Source of the DNA: Homalodisca vitripennis
Lineage: Eukaryota > Arthropoda > Insecta > Hemiptera > Cicadellidae
Length of the DNA: 64,000 bases
Assembly: GCF_021130785.1 (NCBI RefSeq)
Contig: NC_060211.1
Span: forward strand, 123,391,001-123,455,000
Direction of reading: 5' to 3'
Shown: piece by piece, positions 35,818-46,988 of the stretch
Numbering within the stretch: position 1 is the stretch's first letter
How the letters are laid out: every line of letters starts with the position of its first letter
Program-made: the position numbers and the translations under genes
The notes under the pieces: model-generated
What the model was told of the DNA's origin: nothing
Database searches by the model: none
Seen by the model: the letters and a program-made list of their open reading frames with translations, nothing else

Positions 35818-38237
35818 TTGGAACAGAAACCGATTAAAGCCAAAAAACATTAACAACATATTATTTTTACATTCAAACTTGGAGTGAACTTCCCATTTGT
35901 GTGTTTTCACATTAATTTAACTTATTTTGTGCTGGTTTTTGAACCTAAACTTTAGTTTTCTTTGTTGCTTTCCTAAGTAGTATTAACAGAAAAATGTAGT
36001 CTATGTGTTTTTATTACTTTTAATCAATACTACTGTTCATATTCTTGTTTGTTAAAATATTTTAATGTTCACTGAATTTATGCCTTTATTATTAATTTCC
36101 TTTAAAATGTAAGAATAAAATTGTGTGTAATAATCCTGAAGTTGTTCTAACATTTGTTTACCCCGTTAACATTATTACTTAACAGTAAAATAAGTAATAA
36201 ATAAAACATATGTGGTCAAAGAAACAATTCCAACATTTTACTAACAAATAAAATACATGAATATTAATTTACTAATAATTTCAATATTTCATGAATTGGC
36301 AATTATTATTATCTTAAGTGCAATGCTATATAAGGTTAATTTTTAAATAACAAATACGTAATTTTCTATATCTAAAACAACAAAATTAATACAATGTTTT
36401 AATTTAATGATAATATTTTTCTTACTGATCAATCATAAGTGTTATTTATTCGTTCAGCTCACATTTACAAACAGCTGAATGAATAAACAGGTCCCATACT
36501 TCCCCCAAAGAAAGAATAATAATTTAAGCGAATAAAACTAAACGCAAACGGCCGCAACCTGTAACAGTTTATTCAAAACATTTATTCACCCAAATTATTC
36601 GAATAATTTTAAAATAATCGATTAATTGTAAGGCAAAAAACTATCAAATAACGAATAACTTTTTTATTCGAATAACCCATCACTAGTTGTGAGTCATTGT
36701 TAGACTGGACACGTGTGGCAGGTGGGTCGAGATAGCGAGCTTCCTGCGTTGAAATGGTCCCGACAGTTTTACGACGTGGGCCTACAGTCCTTTTACCCTT
36801 ATACGTGGCCCTTGCGCGGTTTGCCCGGCCAGCTGACGAAATTAAGTAAACCCTTCCCAATGTGTGAACCATCCCTCGGAAGAGATAGGCGAGTTGCAGT
36901 AGCGTAGCCACAAATTTCGTTCGGGGGGTCCGAAACCGGGGGATCCGGGGACGTTTTGTGTGTTATTTGCCAATGAATTCACTGGTAAAAGGTAAATACC
37001 AAAAATATGGAACTTTAGTAACTACGCCTTATAGAAAGTGGAAAGATGTAATAGACAAATTAAACTCTCACAGCAACTCTAGTACCACAAATTCTCTTGT
37101 ATAGCTACAGAAACTTTACGAAGTTAGATTCTGGTCGAGTAGAACGTACCAAAGTGATGTTGGATTTACTGGACAAGAAAGAAAAAGTACAAAACAGAGC
37201 AACAAAAATCACTTTCTGTCGGAAATAAAATACACCTGAAAAACTCTAATGATTAGAACTTTACCTACTTCGGACTTCGGTTATTGAGGTAAACGTGGTA
37301 TTTTTGATTGAGTTAGGACGACGATTTTTTGTTATCATTAAACTGTACTCGACCACCTATATAATTATCGAGAAAAAATCACTTCCGGTCGGTAAATACC
37401 GAAAAACATATAATACCAAAACATATAATATCATACAGTATTTTATAAATCTAAATATAATAACTGATAACCGATTATGTAAGGGTTTTCAACAAAAATA
37501 ATTACGCCTTTAATTATTAACGTGAACTCTAAATTTTTTGTACGTAGTTCTTCAAAAGACACACACAAAATGCAGAATAAGAATAAGGAATAATGATAAG
37601 TTAACGTGAAGAAAGCTTATATTTTAAACAGAAAACTTTTTTTGGTTATCACAATCCTCAATAACAATCAAAATATTTTTCTTTTACTCGAATACATGTG
37701 TGAATACAACCCAATCAGTAAACAATTTTCCAAAGTGTTATAGGTGTATACTTTTATGTGGTAGAAGTTTGAAATAATATGTTTAGCTTGTAATAGAGGT
37801 CGTCTAGACCCAGCTCCGTCAGGGATCTTCTTTAGAAAAACAAATTATAGTAAACAATTTATGGCATGGCTGTCGTCTTCTAGGTTTTAAAATGCTTTTG
37901 TCTTGAAAGTGGTGAAATAATTTTCAGTTTTGATTCTACCAAAGGTATCGGTATTCGGTAGGGAAAAGCAGTGTTAAACCATATGCTACCACGAGATGGG
38001 CTACTCATTAAGTATTTTTATTCCGACCTTCAAAATCTTGAACGTCAAATGGGTTTCAAGCTACTAAAAAATTCTACAAAAATAATGTAAATTATAAGTT
38101 TTGTGTGTATATATATTGATTAAGAACTTCCAAAACGGATTGGGTTGTTGGAAAACAAGTGCGCAAAATATTAAGGACTATTTAGGAGCTGGGTATATCG
38201 AGTCATCAGGCGATATGGTCGAGAAACAAAACATAGG
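35818..38237. other. AT-rich stretch with MITE-like fragments
   Basis: No gene recognised. The block ending TTATTCGAATAACCCATCACTA at about 36664-36685 looks like a hAT-type terminus read on the minus strand (TAGTGATGGG start). A left end near 36437 is only weakly similar and I see no 8-bp duplication. From 36905 a G-rich block (GTAGCCACAAATTTCG, then several G-runs to about 36951) looks like another transposon terminus. The piggyBac left end was expected here but not found. Confidence 0.35.
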
Positions 38238-39482
38238 TTGGGACCGGAAGATGAGTTGATTGGAATGCGGAAGAGCAGTGGTTGGAGCGATTTGTCTGAT
38301 GGCGAAGTAATTGATAGTAATCATGAAACTGGAAGTGAGTTCGGATTATCAAACGATTCAGATAATAATAGTGAAGACGAAAATTTAGAGGAAGAGGAAG
38401 TACAAGTACGTAATTCAGAAACGCATTTCTATGGAAAAATAGGTATAAGTGAGCTAAGAATCCCCCTGCACCAAGTCGTACCCGCAGAGAAAATATTCTG
38501 CACATACCTCAAGTTGTAGGACCTGCGAAAACTAATAGACCCCAATTGCCGATAGATGCTTGGTCTCTTTATTTACAGAAGACATTGTTTGTAATGTTCT
38601 AGAACATACAAACCAAAAAATTACAAATTTAAGCTTTAGATATAAGGGTTTACCATCTTTCGCAGGCCACGTGGATATGAATGAATTGAAAGCCTTTCTT
38701 GGTCTTCTCATTTTATCTGGAGTTTTCAAATCTGGCCACGAGAATGCCTCATCTCTGTTTGCCTCTGATGGTACATATTTCGTGCAATAATGTCTCTCAA
38801 AAGATTTTTGTTCCTACTAATATCTCAACGTTTTGATGATGGAACAACCAGAGATGATCGAAAGGCAGCTGAAGATAAATTAGCTCCAATTTCTGGAATA
38901 TATAATTCTTTTATGTCAAACTGTACTCAAAACTGTGCTTGTGGAGAATACAGCACAGTAGATGAGCATATGATTCCGTTTCGAGGGAAGTTCAAATATA
39001 GGATGTACCTCAAGAACAAACCCAAAAAATATGGCCTAAAGGTAATGTGTCTATGCGATGCTCGCACAGGCTACTTGATTGACTCCTTTGTGTACTGTGG
39101 GAAAGATAATGCTCCAAATCCTAGAAAGCTTTCTGCACCTACAAGAAATGTCTTAACATTGGTGTCTTCAATACAAAACACAAACAGAAATGTTACAGAA
39201 GATAACTGGTTTTCATCAATAGAACTAGTTGAGGAACTTCAAGCGATTGGTCTAACTTATGTCGGAACCATGAGACGAAATAAGAGAGAAATCCCACCTC
39301 AGTTTTTGCCAGATAAAAACAGACCTGTTTCTTCTGCAGTAGCTGACATAGAGATGGTTGAAACTGAACCTAAAAAGAAAGAACCAGCCAAACGAAAGCG
39401 CTATGAACTCTGTCCGAGGAAAAATGATAAAAAAATTAAATTGTAAACACTGCGATAAAACAGTGTGTAAAGAGCATTCTTA
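38238..39482 (+). pseudogene. piggyBac-like transposase relic
   Basis: The transposase is recognisable but spread over three frames. It starts with an acidic N-terminal region (38238-38519, Asp/Glu/Ser-rich as in the family), then 38560-38790 including FAGHVDMNELKAFLGLLIL, then 38790-39446. The first two catalytic aspartates are visible in STVDEHMIPFRG and TEDNWFSS. Directly after PDKNRPVSSAV the sequence jumps to the C-terminal part (KRKRYELCPRKNDKK). The segment with the third catalytic aspartate, usually in a KGGVDxxD context, is therefore deleted. A one-base shift in an A-run near 39435 separates the final zinc-finger tail (CKHCDKTVCKEHS, ending at 39482). It cannot be active. Confidence 0.88.
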
Positions 39483-39928
39483 GTTTGTAATTATCTGCAA
39501 CAACTGTTGTGACGAGTAAGTAAACTTAGTTGAAATTACAAGTAAAATATAAATACAAAACATAAGCATTTTTGAAATTTAGCTACATGAAATATGACTT
39601 CAAACATTAACGTTGGTTTAGTGAAATTAAGAGATAACAGCTATTTTCTTGTTTCATGTAGTTTCCCGAGATCTATTCAGTAGAGAAAAAGTAATAAAAT
39701 TAAGAATTTAACAATACTTTTGCTGGGTTAGCCCGTTTTTCAGATAGCTACTAAAACAAGAGGATTTTTGTGTTCGTTTTAAAAAACTTTAAAAATAATA
39801 TAAGTATAGGCTACATTTATTTTTTGCAATTGTCGTCTTGGTATATAACTAACAATATATTAATTAAAAGAAACTAATTTTGGTACTAATATGATCTTAC
39901 AAAATCTTTTTATACCAGTTCTTGTATT

Positions 39929-39995
39929 GGGGTCTTGAAAGACCCCACTATACCAGTTGTGTTCCACGAAATGCACTGTACCAGTGAAGGGTTAA
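39929..39995. mobile_element. piggyBac right terminus with TTAA target site
   Basis: Read from TTAA (39992-39995) leftward on the minus strand, the end begins CCCTTCACTGGTACAG, matching the TTAA-CCCTT rule of piggyBac ends. A subterminal palindrome with arms GGGGTCTT and AAGACCCC lies at 39929-39946. The matching left end was not found upstream of 38238, so the element is probably truncated there. Confidence 0.75.
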
Positions 39996-40245
39996 CTGAT
40001 TGTGCATACTTAGTCTGTACTTGAATTAATCGTTGATTCTGATCGGTTATTTTAAATTAGTCTTTAGATAAGTTTTTCTACCGACTAATTTTTCTATAAG
40101 TTAACTGGTTGTGAAGACTTAGTCTATATTTGAATTAATCGTTGATTCTGATCGGTTATTTTAAATTAGTCTTTAGATTAGTTTTTTCTACCGAATAATT
40201 TTCTGCAAGTTAACTGGTTGTGCAGACAGTCTATACTTGAAGTTA
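39992..40245. repeat. 109-bp tandem repeat, about 2.3 copies
   Basis: Units begin at 39992, 40101 and 40210, each with TTAACTG, and contain the shared block TTGATTCTGATCGGTTATTT. The first unit starts exactly at the TTAA of the piggyBac right end, so the transposon may have landed in a pre-existing array. Confidence 0.8.
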
Positions 40246-41127
40246 TTTTTATTACTGAAATATCGTTCTTTAGCGATTAACTTTCGGTTAACTTTGGTGA
40301 TTCGTAATTAAAATAAATTATAATTTTGCAATTCGAACGGTAATTATCTTGTAGTGTTATAAATGATATATGATAATGTAACATTTTAAAATGTTATGAC
40401 TATAACGTATGCACAGAAAAAAGTAATAATACAATTACAGAATTTCGTTTTCAATTACGGTTCTGCCAGTGCGGGTTTGCTTGGAATTTTTTGATTGTAT
40501 ATTCAGGTCCGAAATCAGACCGGATTTTCGTACAATTTCTTCCGGAGCCAGTCACACGTCTATATGAAGGGACTGTGTCTGGTGGAGGGACACGACTATA
40601 GAAATTAGAAATGTTATGTTATGATACTCAGTTACAGTGAAACATTGAAACGCTGTCTTATCTTGGCTCAATTTCTATTGGTTAGTTGTGACTTAGATAT
40701 TCGTGAGGCGAATCTCATTTAAAGTAATAAATAAGTGTACTATTGTACAAAGTTGTATGCAACTCTTCTGATGTGTTTCTGTTAAATATAGTTAATACAC
40801 GTTAGTACTGTTATTAGCCAAATTGGAAATAATGACCTAAATTCCAATACTTTGTGGCTCTCATTGTTCTTATATTATAATAATAATAATTACGTGTGAC
40901 TCAATATAATAGCTTCCGCCAAACTGAGAACAGGAGTCGAGAGTCCAGTGTCAGTGTCGCGCCAGTTCCCCTCATTTGTAAAAACAAGTACAGTAAAAAT
41001 GTCTTATTCTACCAGGTGGAGGGCTAAGAAGCCCTCTATAACACTTAACCTGGGTCCAACGGCTTAAAGGTGACTTACGAACCACCACCAAATTGTCGAG
41101 CAGGCGGGCTGCTTGCAAGGACTGGAT

Positions 41128-41216
41128 CTCTCAGCGGTCACCCATCCAAGCAGCAGCCACGCTCGACGTTGCTTGATCCGGTTATCTTGGGATAACCGTT
41201 GTACCCGCTACACAGC
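41128..41216 (-). pseudogene. 5S-rRNA-like block, unit 1
   Basis: On the minus strand this aligns by eye with the middle of animal 5S rRNA: CAACGGTTATC against CATCGGTTCTC, GATAACCGGATCAAGCAACG against GATCACCGAAATTAAGCAGCG, and TTGGATGGGTGACCGCT against TTAGATGGGGGACCGCT. The internal promoter region (boxes A and C) is thus well represented, while both halves of the terminal stem are not recognisable. An A-run on the plus strand at 40978-40982 would act as a T-run terminator if the transcript extended that far. It is probably a 5S-derived pseudogene or a short Pol III unit. Confidence 0.65.
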
Positions 41217-41869
41217 GCCATTGACAGTAGTTTGGATACACGATTGTGAAATAAGTTTGTTTCAATTAGTGGGTATAACCAGTATTCAAACTGTAACGAT
41301 AGCTTGAATACTTATTTGTAATCGCTTATAAACGGTTCAAAATGACTTCCTATCAAAAACGTTTAAAATACAGATTAAAATTATACTTTAATCCAAAACT
41401 TTGTCGCAGGAAGTGTTTTCCTGTCCCAATAATAAAAAAATTCCTAGCTTACTCCTTTTTTATGTTTTTAACGGTGTTCAAAATAAGTTAGATTATAAGT
41501 TTTAATTCACTAAAATAAATTACAATAAATATGTAATTGTTAAAAATCCACCCAGTTAGAAGCACCAACTTATTCAGTTAATGACTATAGAAATTAGAAA
41601 TGTTATGTTCAGAAATAAATATATCGGCGCAGGTTTATTTAATATATGTTTCTTTAAAACACTGCGGCTCATTCAAACTGCCCGCCTCAATAGATCGCCA
41701 GTTATTTGTGCTGGAATCGGTGATCGCCAAGGTTCTGCTACCTGAACCTCTATCCATCTCTGCGCGCCTGATACTCAGTTACAGTGAAACATTGAAACGC
41801 TGTCTTATCTTGGCTCAATTTCTATTGGTTAGTTGTGACTTAGATATTCGTGAGGCGAATCTCATTTAA

Positions 41870-44507
41870 GGGGAGCCAGACCGGGGGAAAATTTTTTTTT
41901 TACACATTTTTAGTTTTTTTAAAATTATTATACTCCATTTCATTCTCTTTAAAATGATATAATTGTCCATCACTGTAACTTACGTATAAGCCCTTGAAAA
42001 AATTAAAAAACAATATATCAAGACACAGAGTTTTTTCTCTGAGCAACGTCAATAGTGTAGCTAGTATACTCCTGGCATTTAGTATAGTACCATTGGTTTT
42101 ATACTCTGCATTTTTGTTTGTGTAGTTGGTCATAGTGACAGTTGACTAAACATCAGTTTATCCGTCAGCTGTCGTCTGTTGTTTTTGGTTCCTTTCACAA
42201 TACCGAACATGTAAACTTGTTTCTTGTTTACATTTTGTATTTTGTTCAAAAGAAGACACTGATTTGGGTGAATTGTTTGTGTTATTTTTCGAAACATATT
42301 TGTTTGTTTAGTGGAACTCGCGATGCCAAGGAAACAATTGAGTTATAAAACCAAGAGTAAACATCATGTAGTAACCAGTACAGTAGGCCTAGGGCCTACA
42401 TTGGTAGGTTCAGAAACTTTGTCAGGAACTCAAGAAACACCTAACAAAGAACTTGGGAGTAGTTCTACTAAAGTATCTTCTGCAAAGAAGGTTGTCCTTT
42501 GATAGCTATGAAAACATTTCAATCTTCTGGAGCAGGAAATTGTATTTTTGATGTCCACTTATTGTCTTGTGCAATAAAAAAATTTGTTAAATGTAAGTAT
42601 TGTGATTCAACAGACACAATCGAACTTATTGTGTGTTATGATGACTCTGAGAACTCTGGGTTTAGTATTATCAAACTAAGTTAGAATGTACAGCATGCTC
42701 AGAATTCCAAAAATTCAAAAACTCAAAATCTTTCAAATGATGAAAAACTGTATGATCTCAACGTAAAATTTGTTTACGCTATGCGAACTATTGGGAAAGG
42801 GCCAACTGCCGGAAACCAATTTTGTGTTTTACTAGACCTACCTAAGCCCCCACAAAAATATGCTAAATACCACAAGACTCTACAGACAGCACTCAAATCT
42901 TGTGCCGAAGATACTATGATGAAGGCTACAATGGAAGCAGTGCAGGTAAATGATGGGTGTACCGAGCTTGCAGTTGCGATTGACGGTTCATGGCAGCGAC
43001 GCGGATTCAAATCTCTAAATGGACTAGTGAGTGTGACCAGCTTCGATACAGGGAAAGTGTTGGATGTATCTATTTTTGTCTAAATACTGTCAGACATGTA
43101 CCATGACAAAACCTGGGGAACATGAGTGTACTAAGAACTATGATGGAAGCTCGGGAGGAATGGAGGTAGCGGGTGCTCTTGAAGTATTCAAGAATTCTGT
43201 GACACGAAATGTAAAATATACAAAGTACCTTGGTGATGGTGATTTAGTAAGGGTTTCCAGATTGTGAAAGAATCTAAAACCGTATGGGGATGATGTCGAG
43301 ATTGAGAAATTGGAAATGCATTGGGCACATACAAAAGCGTATGGGGACGCGTTTACGTGAACTGAAGCGGAAAACCAAAAGCCAAAAACTTGCAGACGGA
43401 AAAGTGCTTGGAGGAAAAAAAAAAGACTTACTGACACCCCAAATTGATAAGTTACAGACTTATTATGGCCTAGCCATAAGAAGAGGAGTAAACAGTGTTG
43501 AAGAAATGAAGAAAAACATCTGGGCAACCTTTTTCCATAAACTTTCAACGGATGATAATCCACAGCACGGATTGTGTCCTGTGGGTGAGGATTCATGGTG
43601 CGGTTTTAATAAAGCCAAAGCTGAGGGAAAGACTTACAAACACAAAGACAGTTTTGCCCTATGATGTTATGGTGAAAATTAAAGATATTTACAAGGCACT
43701 TACACAAAACAGAGCTGTTGAAGAAATGTTTGCACGGGCACACCCAAAACCCTAATGAAAGTTTTAATAATATTGTATGGGCTAAAGTTCCGAAGAGGGT
43801 ATTTGTGAGACTCGATACACTGAAGTTGGCGTATATGATGCGGTAATATCATTCAATGAAGGCCACAGCAGCAAACTGGACCTCTACAAAAGACTTGGAC
43901 TGAGTTTGTGTGAAAAATCCGTCAAAACTTTGCGGAGATGGATATTTTTGAGACAGCGTAAAAGTGAGAAAGCGGCTGAAAGTATCACGAAGGAGGCTAG
44001 ACAAGCAAGAAGAAAAAGGCGGCTCATGGAGGAAGACCATGAAGAGGAAACAGATGATCCCAAATATGGAGCTGGCCTATTTTAAGGTAGATATTGTATG
44101 CCTTTTAGTTTATTGAGTTCAGTCGCAATTTGCCGAAAGTTGCATTTTATTAAACAAAGGTACACTTTATCTCTGTAAATAATTAACCTACATACCTGAA
44201 ATTTTTTACACATCATTGTTGGGGTATAAGTAATATTTAGACCCATTTTTATTAATCTCACATTACTAGTTTTGTAATAAAAAATTTATGTTTTGTAAAA
44301 ATGTTTAATTTTTTTTAGTGTTTCTATGAAAAAATGATTTTTTAAGGTAATATTTGATTAGCAGGTGTAAAATTGGGTCTGTCAACACAAAAAGAGTTGG
44401 TAAATATAGCCCTAAAATTTGAAAGTCATAGCTTTACAACTTTTGAAGAAAAGTGTACCTAAAGATGGCAAATTTAACATTGGCGAGATAGGCCTTTCCC
44501 GCTCCCC
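41870..44507 (+). mobile_element. Kolobok-type DNA transposon with TTAA duplication
   Basis: The 2638-bp element starts GGGGAGCCAGACCGGGGG and ends, read inward on the minus strand, GGGGAGCGGGAAAGGCC; the first seven bases are identical and the rest imperfect. TTAA flanks both ends (41866-41869 and 44508-44511). The neighbouring tandem unit has the uninterrupted sequence with one TTAA at 40719-40722. The TTAA target together with the encoded Mutator-like/Kolobok transposase, unlike piggyBac, supports Kolobok. The element carries one transposase gene, now broken. Confidence 0.85.
42323..44085 (+). pseudogene. Kolobok / Mutator-like transposase, frameshifted
   Basis: The coding region starts with MPRKQLSYKTK and runs nearly full length, with at least four frameshifts or stops (near 42500, 42684, 43080, 43268 and 43660). 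Recognisable blocks of this transposase family are NVKFVYAMRTIGKG, AIDGSWQRRGFKSLNG with the presumed first catalytic Asp (near 42980), YLGDGD with the presumed second (near 43238) and NPNESFNNIVW with the presumed catalytic Glu (near 43751). Cysteine pairs (CKYC) lie in the N-terminal half. The C-terminus is basic, then acidic. All three presumed catalytic residues remain, but the frame is lost, so this copy cannot encode transposase itself. Intact relatives could still mobilise its ends. Confidence 0.85.
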
Positions 44508-44916
44508 TTAAAGTAATAAATAAGTGTACTATTGTACAAAGTTGTATGCAACTCTTCTGATGCGTTTCTGTTAAATATAGTTAATACACGTTAGTACTGT
44601 TATTAGCCAAATTGGAAATAATGACCTAAATTCCAATACTTTGTGGCTCTCATTGTTCTTATATTATAATAATAATAATTACGTGTGACTCAATATAATA
44701 GCTTCCGCCAAACTGAGAACAGGAGTCGAGAGTCCAGTGTCAGTGTCGCGCCAGTTCCCCTCATTTGTAAAAACAAGTACAGTAAAGATGTCTTATTCTA
44801 CCAGGTGGAGGACTAAGAAGCCCTCTCTAACACTTAACCTGGGGACCAACGGCTTAAAGGTGACTTACGAACCACCACCAATTGTCGGGCAGGCGGGCTG
44901 CTTGCAAGGACTGGAT

Positions 44917-45005
44917 CTCTCAGCGGTCACCCATCCAAGCAGCAGCCACGCTCGACGTTGCTTGATCCGGTTATCTAGGGATAACCGTTGTACTCGCTAC
45001 ACAGC
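44917..45005 (-). pseudogene. 5S-rRNA-like block, unit 2
   Basis: This is nearly identical to the block at 41128-41216, with only a few differences (for example TTATCTAGGG instead of TTATCTTGGG). The 5S-like core and its probable box A and box C positions are kept in both units. Confidence 0.65.
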
Positions 45006-45599
45006 GCCATTGAGGTAGTTTGGATACACGATTGTGAAATAAGTTTGTTTCAATTAGTGGGTATAACCAGTATTCAAACTGTAACGATAGCTTGAATACT
45101 TATTTGTAATCGCTTATAAACGGTGCAAAATGACTTCCTATCAAAAACGTTTAAAATACAGATTAAAATTATACTTTAATCCAAAACTTTGTCGTAGGAA
45201 GTGTTTTCCTTGCCCAGTAATAAAAAATTTCCAAGGTTACTCCTTTTTTATGTTTTTAACGGTGTTCAAAATAAGTTAGATTATAAGTTTTAATTCACTA
45301 AAATAAATTACAATAAATATGTAATTGTTAAAAATCCACCCAGTTAGAAGCACCAACTTATTCAGTTAATGACTATAGAAATTAGAAATGTTATGTTCAG
45401 AAATAAATATATCGGCGCAGGTTTATTTAATATATGTTTGTTTAAAACAGAGCGGCTCATTCAAATTGCCCGCCTCAATAGATCGCCAGTTATTTGTGAT
45501 GGAATCGGTGATCGCCAAGGTTCTGCTATCCATCTCTGCGCGCCTGATACTCGAAACATTGAAACGCTGCCTTATCTTGGCTTAATTTCTATTGGTTAG

Positions 45600-46556
45600 T
45601 AGAATATTTACAACTCCGTTCTTGATTGGCTATATTTTTGTAATGGGCGGAGTTGTGTCGGCTATTTCTTTATGGGCGGAGTTTTGCCGGGCCGCCATTT
45701 GGTCGCTTGGGTGGACCCCGATTTCCCCAGCAAACCGTGACATGGGCGTCGCCTTCGTGGATCCTCTCGACCAATCAGAGGCCTGCTAATCCTCCGTTTA
45801 CTCTACTTGTCTGTATTACTGCTAGTTTTTTATGTTTGCTATCATATTGCTGTTTTATATATCAATACTAATGTAAACTACCTTTCTAGGCTACAAGTGC
45901 AGACAGAAACTGGTGTATTGGAATAGTAATACACCAGTCTTATTTGAATAACTCGAGCTAATACATGCTGTAGGTTCCTATTATGTGACTCATACTGCAC
46001 TGCTGTATTATTTTTGGTAAAAATTTTTTTCATTTATTAGCTTCACATATGTAGCCTTGCATGTGTAACATTAATTCAATGGTACAAATGTAGCCACGGT
46101 AAACACTATTGGTAATTGTATTAAATAGTATGGAAGCATAATAGGATTTTTGATTATTTCCACCGTTATATGGTAAGACACTACGTTTCGAGGCTTGAAT
46201 CTATCCCCTTTCTCAGTTGGCAAAACCTTAAAATCAAAGTTTTACCAACGGTATTGCTAGATATGAACATATAATACCGTAGAGTATGAATCTATGAAGT
46301 TTCTATACTTCAGCAATCTACCCTTGACCCACGTTTCCACACCACCCAAGGGGTAGGGGTCCCGGCGCGTTAGGAGATTTTTAACGCGGCTCCTTCCCCT
46401 GTAGGCCTATCCACGTGTGTGTAAAGAGCCTCAACCATAGCTCTTTACGGTGATAGCCACACTTGCTACCTCCCAGCATATTTTATCGGTTCCGGTATGA
46501 GGTTGCCAGCACAGAGTGAATATTAACTCAAGGTAAACCTCAGTACTAAATTATAT
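45600..46556. other. Junction region between 5S-like array and polymerase relic
   Basis: A GC-richer part at 45640-45790 contains GGGCGGAG repeats and a CCAATCAG box. A hairpin follows at 45909-45938. At 46180-46225, read on the minus strand, there is a CGAAACGTAGTG motif of a type often found in LINE relics. A GC-rich block lies at 46320-46510. No gene identified. Confidence 0.4.
45909..45938. repeat. Hairpin left of the polymerase relic
   Basis: Perfect 11-base arms ACTGGTGTATT and AATACACCAGT with an 8-base loop. Confidence 0.8.
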
Positions 46557-46988
46557 CTACGTCAGTTGTTGAAGAAACCGCTTCGGTATGTTTACCCTAG
46601 TTACTGTTACAAGTAAAGGGCCTGCCAAGGTTTGAACATTATAGAATGTTTTCTCAAATGCATCATCAAATTCATAAGAGGTTAATTTAGATGCTGGCAT
46701 GAAAGGGATACGGCCTTCATTAGGCATACCTTGATGTTCGATTGTAATTCCAAAGTAGTCAGTAGGTAAGGCGTAATCCTTTATATGATCAACAATACAC
46801 TCCGAAAATGCTAGGGGCCATTCTATTAAGTCAATGGGAGAGGTCAGTGAAAACTTTAGTTTTTTCACATGTTGTACGAAACCTCTCATTTTTGCTAACA
46901 ATGTTTCTAGACTCAAGCCTAAGGACGGTCCCCATGTTAACTCTCTGATTACTCGTGTAGGAATGAAGACGGAGAAGCTACAATCCAT
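46557..46988 (-). pseudogene. Second copy of the polymerase N-terminal module
   Basis: A 143-residue frame that resembles residues 35-125 of the frame at 50994-51710. Both have a DY(L/F)G(F/I)T block (here 77-82), a PAS block (here 98-100) and a TRVN(L/I)P block (here 130-135) in the same order and similar spacing. It lies downstream of the polymerase fragments on the same strand. It ends at a stop directly after the shared region, without the zinc-binding or polymerase parts. It could be a partial tandem duplication, or the start of another element copy whose remainder is lost. The function of the module is unknown to me; it occurs here only next to the polymerase. Confidence 0.6.

Larger units (their letters stand above)
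40592..45599 (+). repeat. Tandem array of units of about 1.15 kb
   Basis: Unit 1 runs 40592-41581, unit 2 from 41582 to about 45368 (interrupted by the Kolobok element), and a partial unit 3 to 45599. All start at GACTATAGAAATTAGAAATG. The distance between the 5S-like blocks of units 1 and 2, minus the 2642 bases of transposon plus duplication, gives a period of 1147. Unit 1 lacks about 165 bases near its start that units 2 and 3 keep. Each complete unit has a minus-strand 5S-like block and AT-rich spacer. The plus-strand frames through the 5S-like block are not believable genes. Confidence 0.85.

Noticed and set aside
36430..36690. Complete hAT MITE
   Set aside because: The right terminus is plausible, but the left end is only weakly similar and no 8-bp duplication is visible; kept only as a note in the intergenic entry.
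41113..41307. Plus-strand protein frame across the 5S-like block (also 44737-45018)
   Set aside because: The frame is the antisense of a 5S-like sequence, differs between units by frameshifts and has no other protein features.
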